Below are positions 1-11,800 of a DNA stretch of 64,000 nucleotides, piece by piece. Where the stretch lies: positions 13,758,001 to 13,822,000 of the forward strand of contig CATNEN010000038.1 in assembly GCA_950097015.1 (NCBI GenBank), read 5' to 3'. A program made the translations under genes and the position numbers. The stretch comes from Macrostomum hystrix (lineage: Eukaryota > Platyhelminthes > Macrostomidae). The notes beneath the pieces are model-generated. The model saw only the letters and a list, made by a program, of their open reading frames with translations, was not told the origin of the DNA and searched no databases. The stretch's first letter is position 1. Each line of letters opens with the position of its first letter.

Positions 1-1317
1 CAATAATTAACACTAATAATAATAACACTCGCTATCAATAGGCCAGGCCTAGCACTCGCAAAAAATGTTTTCATAAGTGTAACATAAGGAATATAAAATT
101 TCTTTGTAAACAATTTAAAAGTTGAAGCTAAGATTTAATGTTTTTATAACTTTAAATATCCAACAAGGCGGGGAAAAATTCATGCAAAATTGTAAATATT
201 TAATCAACAATACCTTACAATACGCTTATTACGGCATTATGTTTATTAGAATATAAACTACGTCTCATTACACTATTAGGCCTATTATTTTATTCAGACT
301 ACATACTTATTTAAATGTATTCCAAAATGCTATATAAAGTAAAACAAAAGTTACAGTATTGGAAAGTTTCAGATAATTAAGCCTTACTTGAATGCTGTAA
401 AGTAACAAAATTTTTATTCAAAATGTTATGTGTAAAAATGCTTCTGAATTTAGTTGTAACCGTCTTCGAATATCACTACCATACCATAGTATATAATTAT
501 ACATACAGTTTTTCTATACTGATATTTAGATATTTACCATTTTTCGTTCGTGCATCAGTTCCAAGCCACATTCTGGCCTTTAACTGCCTTTAAACCCTAA
601 CCCAACCAATCCACCTCTCGATTCCATCGTTAACCTGGCTAATGAGAGTAGAGCCACTCCACAAAAAGCATGCAAGTTTGAATCTTGCGTTGGATAGAAT
701 AAAAATTAAAGTTCAATATAATATTTAAAAATAATACTATAGTGAATTTACGTCACAAGAATTATGCGTATTTATAAAAAATAAGTATCCGCAGAAGTCT
801 CCTATGTTTGAATCGATGTCCAGAAAGCAGACCTAGCCAGCTAGTAGCTGTATCCTAGCTGTATAGGTGCAGTAACTGTATTCATTTCATAGAGTATTTG
901 CTACCGTTCCACTGTTTCCACAACGCGCATCAGTGTATAGGAGAGAAAGTGAGAAGGTATTAGAGACGAAACTCGCGAAAAAAGATAAAATGCTGATAAT
1001 TGGTAAAGATATAGCTTAATTGTAGAATAGAAAAGCCAGATGGACATGCAGTGATATCGCTCAGCATTATATTCTTTTCTTTATCGGTGATCGATTTTCT
1101 TTGACCCTTTTAATCTAACTCGCTGCGATTAGCTAGTTGCGAGTTGCAGCTCTGATTAAGTACATTTTAGTTTAAGAGCTGTGCTCTGGCAGTTCTCCTT
1201 AAATAAGAAATAGGAGTTGCTTAATACATTTTCCTTGCAGACAGGTATAAAACTTTTAAGCAGAAAGAACAACTCTGGCAGATTATTTAGCTGGCATATA
1301 CCTATACTAGCATTTAG
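1..1317. other. AT-rich flank, no gene seen
   Basis: This stretch is AT-rich and has no long open frame on either strand. I see no RNA gene and no clear transposon. Upstream exons of the ankyrin gene that starts at about 1318 should lie here or outside the window, because its first visible exon opens in phase 1, but I could not place them. Confidence 0.5.
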
Positions 1318-2146
1318 CAAATCTCGGCCTGCAGTTTAACGAACATACACAAGTAAGGGCGCTTGACGATTTGGTTGACTGGATTTCCTACTCTAATGTG
1401 AAAGAGAATTTCCTCCAAAAAATTAGGAGACGGCTGTCAAAAATGCCAAGACCTAATTGTTAATTTCAAAATCCCCGGCCGCCATGAAAGGACTCCTCTA
1501 CTGATAGCTGCGAGGGGAAATCTTCTTGCTGCTGGTAAAATCATCCTAGAGTTCGGAGGCGACCCCACATTCAAGTCAGACGTAGGTGATGTGCTGTGTA
1601 GTCACAATAACGAGTTTTGCGACATGCTGATCGATTTCGTGCAGAATTCCGACAACGAGCAAAGTTTCCACCCAATCAAATTCCTCACCGCCTGCTGGAT
1701 GTCTAATGCGAAAGTAGTAGAGCGACAGACACAGCTTCCGAATTTCGCAGTGCGCAAACGGAACTGCGAGAACAACAGCGCATTTCACCTACTGTTCCAC
1801 GGCATGCAGCAAATGGCAAGGCGTAAAATAAACTTCGAACAGCCCACCATCGAGCCGAAGCAGGTGCTGGAGATTCTGATGCGACATTGGCCTGACTTTG
1901 ACTTCAACCACGCCAATGACGCCAATGCACACCTTGTATCTGACCAAACACTACATATTGCCCAATGCGAAAGAAGTGGTGAATTGCAAAAACTACTGCT
2001 GGATGCTGGGTCAGATCCACGGCTTCGAGACTGCAAGGGAAAAACACCGATCGATTATCTTAAGCGTGCAGCCGAAAAGGAACAATGACCAAATGAATTG
2101 GTCAAGACACTTATCATGGAAGCCATTTATAAGTGCGAGGAGGCAG
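1318..2146 (+). pseudogene. Ankyrin-repeat exon with frameshift and in-frame TGA
   Basis: This is an ankyrin-repeat coding exon, probably a protein-interaction module. A TTTAG acceptor precedes 1318. The first frame reads about 45 residues (including LDDLVDWISYSNVKENFLQK) and stops at a TAA near 1462. The ankyrin frame then takes over with the motifs RTPLLIAARGNLLAAGKIIL and, near the end, LQKLLLDAGSDPRLRDCKGK. It meets a TGA at 2086-2088, after which the same frame stays open for 19 codons up to a good GTAAGG donor at 2147 (phase 1). Two lesions in a region that otherwise reads as protein suggest a decayed gene, a disrupted allele or consensus errors. Downstream exons 2282-6503 fit in phase. 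I do not recognise the gene name. Start codon and upstream exons are not located. Confidence 0.6.
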
Positions 2147-2281
2147 GTAAGGCAAATTTTCGAAACAATCAAATAAAAACGCGAACTAGACAGTCGCGTC
2201 TTCGTCTTCGACAGTCTTCGAGACAGTCGAGGAGATTTTGCGACAAGACGTGATTTTTTAAACAATTATTTTGACTTACAG

Positions 2282-5200
2282 AAAGGAGGCTGAAAGAGCA
2301 GGAGACTAGACGAGGCGGCAGACCATCATCCCAAAAAGATCCGTATAAGTAGGATTTTTACCAGCAATCAAAGTGATTGATTTTAAGCAATATAGTTAAA
2401 TATATGTTAATCCTTTCTGAAACAATTCCAGAGCTCAGCAGCAAGACATAGGTAAAAACAAAAACAGCAGCAGCAATTACGATAAAAACAGAACGAACAG
2501 AAGAAAAATCATTAGAAACAAAAGCACAGGCGGAAGCACGGGCGAAGCGCGGAGAGAAGCACGGACAGTGCTTCCACCCGTGCTTCCTGCACGGGCAAAA
2601 GCAGGGACAGTAGCACGGGCAGAAGCAGGGGGCAGAAGCATGCAGGGGCAGAAGCACGGGTGGAAACCCGGGCAGAAGCACGGGCAGAAGCACGGGCAGT
2701 AGCACGGGCAGTAGCACGGGCAGAAGCACTGGCAGAGGCGCGGAGACAAGCACGGGCAGAAGCACGGATAGAAGTGAAACAGCAGTGGAACCAAAACAGC
2801 AGCTGCGAGAACAGCAGCAAAAGACAGAGTGGATGCAGCAGAGAAAACAGGAGCGAGAACAGAAGCGAAACAGTAGCGAGCGCTTGGTCAGGGCCAACGG
2901 CAGGAGTGGAAAAGCCAAAAGATCCGATTCAATTCGGCCCGATTCGAGTGACTCGGAGTCGCGAGATAGACTTGAATGCAATTCAATTCGGCCCGATTCG
3001 AGTGACTCGGAGTCGCGAGATAGACATGAAGGCGATTCAATTCGGCCCGATTCGAGTGACTCGGAGTCGCGAGATAGACATGAATGCGATTCAATTCGGC
3101 CCGATTCGAGTGACTCGGAGTCGCGAGATAGACTTGAATGCGATTCAATTCGGCCCGATTCGAGTGACTCGGAGTCGCGAGATAGACTTGAATGCGATTC
3201 AATTCGGCCCGATTCGAGTGACTCGGAGTCGCGAGATAGACATGAATGCGATTCAATTCGGCCCGATTCGGGTGACTCGGAGTCGCGAGATAGACATGAA
3301 TGCGATTCAATTCGGCCCGATTCGAGTGACTCGGAGTCGCGAGATAGACTTGAATGCGATTACGAATACAAATATGATTTCGATTCATTCAGCGACCCAG
3401 GTAGATTATCTATTCAGCTAAAACTGAGAACTTCTTATGGTATCTAATTTTTCTGTTCGTGAAATATTCGTGGACTTTTGTTTTTCCGCATGTTGCAGAA
3501 GACTGGATAATAAGCGATGAGAGAATCGCCAGCTACGAGAAAGAGCTAATGAATCCTGGGCGAAGTCCACTTGGTAAGTGTGAAATGGAAAATCAGATAT
3601 GTGTAATCCAAAATTAGAGCGTGAGGGCTTCGATAAGTGGCTGTGGATATCTGTGTTGCATCCGTACTGCATTCGCTACTGATAGCGTCAGTAATGGTTA
3701 GGAAACTATATGGGTTTCAGTAACGTTACGGTAATAACTTACTCATAGCACTATGAGCACTATGAATTATATAGGATTCTTAATCGCATAACATCAATTT
3801 ATCTCTCTGTTTGAAAATCGAGTCGTTGATCTCCAGTCGTGCCTTTCACGAAAGCACTCACAAAAACTTGGAACCAACATGCTGCCTACAACAGCAACAA
3901 CAATGAACTGCTCCCGCCAGTGGCCAGAAAAGGGGTAGAGAGGCGTGAGAGAGAGCGTTTCCGGGCCAACGACCTCAAAAAGTCACACCCGCCAGCTTGG
4001 TCCGGGGCGCCAGCATCACTCAGAAGCTGGTCAGGAAATCTCGCCGTTCGCCCTTGACCTCGCCTACACCGCGGTCCCTGCAGCTTGAGCAGCAGCACGT
4101 CGTGTAGCGGCTCAGGGCAGCGGGCCTCCAACCGGATGACGTGGCCAGCCCGCGAAGCAGGTCAGAAGGTACCGTCAGGCGCGCCCTTGCGTAGAGCGCG
4201 GCATTGGTCTCGCTGCCTGGGCCGCTGCGCTCCCCGAACGCCGCACCGCATGCGCAGCGACCAGCTGCCTCTCGAAGGCGTTCGTCAGGGTCCATGTCTC
4301 GGTGTCATGCCGCAAGACAGTCTCAACGACTGCCTGAAACAGCCGAGCCCTGAGCCCGTCGTCCAGGGCCTCAGATTCGAGCACGGAGCGCACAGAGCGA
4401 TAAGGCGGCCGAGGCCAGTCCTCATCGCCTCACCATGCAGGTCGTCGGCAGCGTCCGGCACACAGAAATACAAGAATCGTTGGCAGCGGGTAAGCCTCAT
4501 TGCCTTATTGCGGGGAGCGTCTCGATAGTCTTCTTCGACTGTCGTCCGCTCATTCAGCCGACTGACCCGCGATGCTGCCGCCGTCTGGCCATCCAGCAGC
4601 CGCTGAGTGACTTCGGCCGTCGATGACAGCATCGCGAAGTCATCCGCGTAGCCGAGAACAGAAAGCCGCTTCTCCGGGTGCCACCGACTAGTGCGCCTTC
4701 TCAGCAGGAAGCCGTTATCCGGGTTATCCGGTCCTTAGCACCCGGTATAGTGCTAGCACAAACAGGAAGGGCGCCAGAGTGTCACCCTGCAGCACCCTGC
4801 AGACGGGCTGAATTGGTCGGACAATTCATCTGGCGTCATCACCGAAGCGGTCGTATCCTGTACAACGCTATGGTAAATCAGTTGCTCCGGTGCAATGTAC
4901 GTACGAAGCACGAGAGGCAGCGCACCGCGAGCCAACGAGTCGAAAGCCTTGAGGTAATCAATAAAGATCACCACGAGACTTGGCTGATGGATGCGCGCCT
5001 CCTGCGGCGAAGGGCAACGATCTGTGTCACTGCCCTGCGACGTGGGCGGAACCCGTTCTGCTCAGGGCGCAGGAACTGGTCAAGCACGGGCTGTAACCGA
5101 GCTAGCAGCGCGTGTGCTGCTCCCCCTGTGCTGCTCCTTCCGTGTCGTACCTGGCTTTTTCGGAATCGTGACGATGTGCACTGTTGTCCACTCACGCGGC

Positions 5201-6503
5201 GCAGCACCTCCAGACATCGTTCACCTCGCGGGCCACGTCAATGGTGACCCTCGTGACTCGCAGTGCCTTCATAGGTATACCTCGTCCGGTCCGGGGGCGC
5301 CGTCTCGGGCGGCAGTGGCGTCGCTTCTGGCAGAGGCGGTGGTGGCATGCTGACAATATCGGCGAAGAAGTCACGCAGCTCATTTCCGCGCGCCTCTGCC
5401 AAATTCAGCGCCGTTTTCTTCTTGCGTCCAGTCAAAGCGTTCCAGACAGCGGCTTGCTGCCGCCTGGAGTAGACGTCCGACAGGTCCGCCACGCCTCATA
5501 AACCTCCTTGTCATTTGCCAGACCGAGAGACAACGGGGCTGCAGGTTGCATCAATGGCAGCGTTTCGCTAGCTGTCATCGCTACTGCCGCGCTGATTACA
5601 GAATAGTTGCCGGTGCTCGCAGACTCTCCCAGTGCAGCAGCAAACTGGCAGAAGCAGGGACAGAAGCACGAAGCAAGGCAGAAATGTGCTGCCTATAGGT
5701 TTGCCTAGTTTTTGCAATATTTTGAAACGCATGGTGAAAACTGTTGCAGCGACCACCTTTGCACTAAACCATTCAGTGACTCCCTCTATCAAACACGACA
5801 GAAATTTACAAGTGGGCCAATGCTATGACGAATCATACTGGTAACTTTTATCTTTTCGTTTTTTGCAAGTATGCAATGTGAAGTCAAGCATTGCATATGT
5901 TTCTTTTTAAGTATTCAGTTTAAGTTTAAGTATTTGCAAGTTTTAATAATGACTGCATCGCATTTGTGTCCCCAGAATTGCCTCTTCCAGCATCCAACAT
6001 CAATTCTGACTACACCGGAGGCCGCGGTCAACACGATGGTACACCTCCGACAGATGATTCAATCTTCTTTAAATTCTTTGCAAAGCAAGGTTTTACTTTT
6101 CACACTTTACAACGATGTCTCCTGCAGAAGTCCGCGCTGGAAAACCCAACAAAGACTCAAAATGTTCAAATGGTTTCTAGAAATCAACCCTCTGGAGTTA
6201 GTTAAACTTTGATTCGTGAGATCAAAACTACTCTAAGTCTAAACCCAGCCAGACATGATCATGATATAAAAAGTTCACGTCTGCTGGTCATCTCAAACTC
6301 AATCGCGCTTTGTTAAGCGTTCTGTCGGCGGTAGGTGGCAAACTACGATTTCATAGTTAAGATCACGAATTGTATATTTCGCTCCGCAGAACCCAAACCC
6401 GCCGGGCAACGACTGCACTCGCGTCAGGATCCTTCGGAGCATTCAGGGAGTCGGCATGTTCGGGTGTCAAGGGACGTGCCTTCCGGAAAGTTGGACATCA
6501 CAG
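2282..6503 (+). CDS. Downstream exons of the ankyrin gene: charged, Ser/Asp/Arg-rich repeat protein (partial)
   Basis: Exons inferred from splice sites and phase are 2282-2348, 2432-2451 (20-bp microexon, least certain), 2786-3400, 3499-3573, one starting at 5976 (end unresolved), and 6390-6503. Most junctions are phase 1, matching the ankyrin exon that ends at 2146. Exon 2786-3400 opens with a Gln/Arg/Lys-rich stretch (EPKQQLREQQQKTEWMQQRK), followed by eight copies of an 18-residue repeat and a GTAGAT donor. The next exon starts DWIISDERIASYEKELMNPG. Exon 6390-6503 is rich in Ser, Arg and His. No enzyme domain is seen and the product looks intrinsically disordered. The intron at 2452-2785 holds a 12-bp minisatellite, and the intron at 3574-5975 holds an antisense LINE relic. 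The last exon and stop codon were not found. Confidence 0.55.
2530..2780 (+). repeat. 12-bp intronic minisatellite (GCACGGGCAGAA type)
   Basis: A tandem array built on a roughly 12-bp unit, GCACGGGCAGAA and variants, ends just before the acceptor at 2785. It lies between the inferred donor at 2452 and the exon beginning at 2786. The Ala/Arg-rich frames across it are a by-product of the repeat. Confidence 0.75.
2926..3357 (+). repeat. Coding minisatellite, 54 bp x 8
   Basis: There are eight tandem 54-bp units with a few substitutions. Each encodes an 18-residue block of the form DSIRPDSSDSESRDRHEC or its RLEC variant. Because 54 is a multiple of three, copy-number change keeps the frame. The host exon (2786-3400) fixes the frame through its splice phases, so the Ser/Asp/Arg-rich reading is preferred over the other open frames. 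Confidence 0.85.
3886..5492 (-). mobile_element. Non-LTR retrotransposon (LINE) reverse-transcriptase remnant
   Basis: On the minus strand, pieces of one reverse transcriptase occur in the right order but in several frames. They are a linker with WNALTGRKKKTALNLAEA (5492-5238), FLRPEQNGFRPRR (about 5040-5090), FIDYLKAFDS (about 4945-4974), the catalytic YADDF (4636-4650), and a C-terminal block ETWTLTNAFERQL (about 4260-4310). Frameshifts and stops separate the pieces, so the copy is dead. It sits antisense in an intron of the ankyrin gene and accounts for the GC-rich patch at 3.9-5.5 kb. The block at 63.8 kb is clearly from the same kind of element. The clade was not determined. Confidence 0.8.
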
Positions 6504-6656
6504 GTAATTGAATAGTAAAAAAAGCGTTTACAACATGAGTATTAAGTAAACAGTATATTCAGTATACAATATTACGCATAATGCCATCGTATAGAAAGAC
6601 TCTTAACGGACAAGAAAATTATTTAAACGCGTTTTTTCAGAGCCCAAAAATGAATG

Positions 6657-6908
6657 CAAACACGCACACAGATAACTCTGCGCAGGCACACGCTCACACA
6701 GGTGTGTACATCTGCCCTGACTTTCTCATCGTCAGGCAGTGTACTCTTCACACTGTGCCTTGGAGGTTGGCCCTCAAGGGCGTAAATTGCACGACAAGCC
6801 CCCCAAGCCTTCTCTCCGCGGCTGTGCCCCAAGTAAATGTGGCCTCGCCGCGGAATCGAATCTAGGGACAGTGGTGCGAGAGGCAAACGCGTTAACCGCT
6901 CTGCCACC
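6657..6908 (-). mobile_element. tRNA-derived SINE, family 1, copy 1
   Basis: Read on the minus strand from 6908, the element opens GGTGGCAGAGCGGTTAACGC, which resembles a tRNA A box, followed about 40 bp later by a B-box-like ATTCGATTCC. A tRNA-unrelated body follows. A second copy in the same orientation lies at 11511-11753, with long stretches of near identity over the whole length. The tail ends in a CACACA-rich stretch near 6660. The ORFs over it are incidental. Confidence 0.75.
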
Positions 6909-8408
6909 GTTAATTAATTCAGGAAACTGAAAGTTTGGTTTCATTTTGCTTAAAGTAGCTCAAGCTCAGAAATATTTAGTGAATTCAATTTAAGTCAGTA
7001 TTGTATTTATTTTAATTTGTGGGGATACATGTTACTGCCAGTATTAGTAGTACGATAGTATTATGGAATTTTTTTATGAAAATAGATATGTGATTTGAAA
7101 ATTTTATGATTTTATGAGTATGACTGCGATTTTTAATCTACTTAGTAGCAGTTTATAAATACAAGTGTGTCAAGAGACTCAAGACTGACGTCACTAACAT
7201 TCCATGCATATATTTGTTTTTGTAGTCTCTGCACGCCTCTAGGTTTGAAATGTCAGTAAAATGGTAAAAAAGACAATATTTTTTAGTTCAAAGTCTTCTG
7301 GACTGCAACGAGAGCGCCGAAACTTTAAGTGATTTGCTGTGCTGTGCAGAGTAACTAGGCACGAAGGTAAATGAGTGAAGCAGGAATTAATTCTAGTTCT
7401 GATTCCTTCCACCAGCAGCATTAGTAAGGAGTCTGTTAATTCTCACTGTGCATTCTCAGCATTACGTTCACGGCATGCTAGACTTAGTGGGGTGCCATTG
7501 TTACTTCGTATCTTTCTGATCGAGCATTCTCATATATTCCAACTAGCAGTATAGCGAGCCATAGTACAGCTATTTATTTCAATCCTATTGTCCTAAAGCA
7601 AGACAGACTTTTAGGAATTTAAATACGAGTTTGTTTGTTAAGAGCAACCCAGCCAGCCTATTAAGTCTAGACCATTAAGTCTAGACCTTTTAAAATAAAT
7701 AATTTATTAGCAAAGATGTCTAATAGACATGGTTGGCTGTATTTTCTTACTATGCAGTGTATACAAAGGACTGTTATAGGTTAAGAAGAAAGTCTGGGAC
7801 TGCTTAAACTAAAAGGTGGAAGAAAGCAAAGAAAAGTTTTGAAGTTTCTGCATGGCTTCAACCGACAGAATGAGAGCATAGTTAACGGCAGTTAACAATT
7901 GTGTTTTCCTGCCCTCTTGCATTTTCAGCGACCATAAAATTCTCTTGCTTTCCCTGTCCTATCACAGTCTGTACATACAAAATACAAGTCTCATTGTAGC
8001 ACCTCAAGCGTGCGTGGCACCCACTTGCACGAACACACAAAATGAAATGTAAAACTTGCAAACTGAAAAGTGGTTATAATGCTGAATAAACTCGCATCGT
8101 CTGCGATGAAACTTGCACCTGAAGAGTCGACAATAGCATTTAAACTGGCTGAGATTGACAATAGGTAATCTAGGCCAGTCGTGTGGCAACAATTGCAGGA
8201 CGATGCGAACTAGTCTCTGAATTAAACTTGCTATTATTATCAACGTCATTCTCGCAGTTGTCGAGCGAAGCTCTCTCTACTCTCGTGACATTGTGCACTA
8301 CCTTTGGCCCGTTCTAAACAAAGGCTTGACTCCCAGTTAAAAAGAATTTAATATGAAATTATAAGTGACAAAACACTGTTTATGATATTTTAGTCTCCAG
8401 GTTTAAGA
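6909..8408. other. Intergenic or intronic AT-rich DNA
   Basis: No coding exon, RNA gene or clear repeat is visible. The terminal exons of the ankyrin/Ser-rich gene may lie here, but I found no convincing splice-framed ORF. Confidence 0.4.
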
Positions 8409-8650
8409 GGTTGTAGCCTTGTGGTTAGAGCGTCGGACTCACGACTTGAAGGTCGGGGGTTCGATTCCCGACTCCACTGGAACAATTTGTGTCCTTTAGC
8501 AAGACAATTAACTCTGCATTGCTTCAGTTCACCCAGTTGTTAAATGGGTACCAGCATTAGCTGGGATAATTAAAGGTGGGTGTGGCGTCCCCCCGGTCCA
8601 TGGACTAAGGAGCCGTACGCAGCCTTCAGTATGTGTCAGACTATTTATGA
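8409..8650 (+). mobile_element. tRNA-derived SINE, family 2, copy 1 (with tRNA head)
   Basis: The head has an A-box-like TAGCCTTGTGGTTAGAGCG (8413-8431) and a B box GGGTTCGATTCC at about 8457-8468. The body contains TGTCCTTTAGCAAGACA and AAATGGGTACCAGCATTAGC. From memory, that body resembles the central domain of V-SINE or Meta-SINE-like families. A copy lacking most of the head is at 19615-19805. The extra body and second copy make this a SINE and not a functional tRNA gene. Confidence 0.78.
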
Positions 8651-8837
8651 CATATAATTCTAGTTTTCAGCAAGCCGAATGGAAGCGAGTCTGGAAAATA
8701 AGAATCCAGCAGAGAAGGAAAGACTGGAGAAAAAGCATGAATGGCAGAGCTGTAAATAAGCACATATATATCTTTAGACTGTAGTTCTCTGCCAACAATA
8801 AGTTTTTGCTAACAAAACACACACAAGAAAGAGCAAA

Positions 8838-11800
8838 ATGATTCGCAGATTCATTACCTGGATTTACCCTCGTCTGCCTTCCAACAAAGTTCTCGTCCGG
8901 CTGACTCTGTTCCTGGTAAAATATTTACCTCTTGAGACATTTTGTGGGCACATGCTGTCGAGTAGGCATAGCAGGGTTCGATTTCGTCGACTTGAGTAAC
9001 GATCTGGCGAATCCACTATCATGGGAGATGCTGAGATCTATGAATTCAGATTTTTTGCTGACTGGTGAATTGAACACATTCTGTTGATCCAGTCTCGATT
9101 AAGTAGATTTAGTATGATAATTTATGATGACTTGACGGATTTAGTTGACGGCAGGGGTCTAGGGTTTAAAAGGCTCATTCTAACCATTCTCACCATTCTC
9201 GCCATCAAACGATGCTGGAACACGACTGCGTTCATTCGTTAAAGGCCATCAAATGCACAAAAACGTTCTTACTTGATGGCAGAAAGATCGAGCTTTTACG
9301 AGCGTGATTTCGACTGGGAACAGGGGCTTCCCTAAATAGACTGTAGGCGACAACAAATTGGCAGAATGTGCTGAGTGAATGTAAATTTATACTTTTTCGT
9401 CCTACCGCAACCCCTTTTAGATCACTTTTTGCCTCATCGTAACCGTTGTGATAAAGTACAGTACACAAAGTTCTCCAGAAAGCACTGAACAATCGGCCAG
9501 GTCTCTCGACATTCTTGCATTCAAGAAAAGTGTCTCGCTTCAGCACCGAACAGTGCCCAAGACCAGAAGAGAAGACGGATTAATACCAAAGATTATCCAC
9601 CAGACGTTTAAAACTCCTCTAGTATTCGCCGAGTACAAACCCTTTATTGAGAGCTGCTTGAAGCTGAACCCTGACTGGCAGTACTACCTCTGGACTGACG
9701 ATGAAATTGTTAATTTTATTGAAGACAAGTATCCATTCTTCTTGCCAACGTACAAAATTTATAAAATCCATCTTCAAAGAGCAGACAGCATCCGCTATAT
9801 GATTCTGCACCACTTCGGCGGTGAGTGTGCTAAGAATCATGTATTAAACTTTTACTGGTACTTAATAATTTCATGTCCATACTTGTGCGTTTCGTGAGAT
9901 ACGTGTTTGCACAATGTAGGCCTTGTGTCTAAGTTTCTTGGTTAAACAAACGCAAATTCAACTATTCCCAACCTTTGTATTGGCAGGGAGAAGGAGAAAA
10001 CGAGAGAGTACGTGATAAAATCACCCTTAAAGCGATCGCCCACGTATATGGCACCCGAAGAAAAGTATTCTATTCAAAGATGTGAGCAGAAAATATCACA
10101 CATACCTGTCCTCATAGAAAAAGAAGAATCAGATTGCACGAAAAAAATTAAACATTGGATATTGAAAACTGAATCAGGAACTTGCGAGAATAGCTTACAA
10201 CTATTCGATTGAAAAATAACAAAGGTGATGAAAAGGATATCACGAGATATCAGGGAGCTAGCATGGAATATAAATGAAATATGGAATACATCGTGGAGAT
10301 TCATCATTCAAATTCACTATACTAAAAACTCCCTACTATGATACTAATACACTCCATGATGGAATGAGACATCAATAATAGCGTGATGTATCAAGGCCAA
10401 GCGGCAAGCATGAGACCGAGGGGATAACAAAATCCTGCAGTGGTGTGTACAATAAATGAATGTATTTTTGCTTAATTTTCATTACTTCTAAGCACACTCT
10501 TCTTCAAAGACATATTTGATAATGGTATTATATGCTCATGGGAGTGTCCTAACTTGCTAGTATTATTCTCTATTTTGAGCATCAATTGTCAAATCGATAT
10601 CAAGAAGGACTCTATTCTTTCGCTATAATTGCCAGGAATCTACATCGACATGGACGTCGAATGCGTCAAGCCATTCTACCCCAGCCTGTCAAACATGACA
10701 GCATTTGTGGACCAGGAGGCGAAGGAGCACGCGGTGCTGCTCCACGGCGAGAACTTCACAGCAATGAACAGCGTCATGGGCTCCGTGCCCGGCCATCCGT
10801 TCTTTTTGCGCCTCGTCTTCGCCATGATGGAACAGGCAAGAGAAGACAATTACAACGTCTTAGGTTCAACGGGTCCTCATTTAGTCACGAATACGCTCGA
10901 GAAGTGGTGGGTGCAGAAGCTTGCCAAGGCGCACACCGTGACGATGCTGGAGCCTCACGTGTTCAGCCCAATCATTGACGACAAACTGCACAACTTTTCA
11001 AGCAAATGCGAACGCATTCTAAATCCGAGTAAGCGCAATCAGCTGATAGATTGATAGATTGATAGTTCCCGTTAAATGTATTCCATTAGCCTCAAATAAC
11101 AACACTGAATTTGTCTCGCTGCAGGCCGCAAATTGGAGGAATCCCTCTATGTGCATTTTTAAGCTAAGTTGACCCTTTAGTTCAATATGGATCATGAATA
11201 CTTTGTATAAAGCAACATGTAGGCGACCAAGGAGAACTTTTATAACTGTTATTAGTTACATTTTTAAGTAATCTGTACTTTATAGGCTGTCAAAATGACT
11301 GAAGTATACGGGCTACTTTAATCGAATACACAAGGTGCTTTGGTTTGATTCCTCGTTTGATTCAATCAAAATGATTTGATTTAAGGTTTGATATCATAAT
11401 ATAATATATTAATAATTGCAGGGGGGCTGCGGGGAGCGGCACATCATTTAGTGACACTAGACCCGCACAGCCAGCGAGGAGGCAATTCTGCCCATTTCGC
11501 TGACTCCTGAGCACACACGCACACAGATACTGTGCGCAGGCACACGCTCACACAGGTGTGTACATCTGCCCTGACTTTCTCGTCAGGCAGTGTACATTTC
11601 ACTGTGCCTTGGAGGTTGGCCCTCAAGGGCGTAAATTGCACGACAAGCCCCTAAGCCTTCTCTCCGCGGCTGCGCCCCAAGTAAATGTGGCCTCGCCACA
11701 TCGAACCTAGGGACCGTGGTGCGAGAGGCAAACGCGTTAACCGCTCTGCCACCGACCCCCTTGATTCCTCGCATACGTTGGCTTTACTTTGTTTGGCAGA

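Noticed and set aside
2358-2981. Minus-strand ORF with LLPVLLPVLLP repeats
   Set aside because: Generated by the 12-bp intronic repeat read on the other strand.
4085-5501. Several + strand Arg/Ser-rich ORFs
   Set aside because: They are antisense to the LINE reverse-transcriptase remnant, which explains their GC content and open frames.
8409-8480. Functional tRNA gene
   Set aside because: A and B boxes are present, but the sequence continues into a body shared with the copy at 19615. I could not fold a convincing full cloverleaf.
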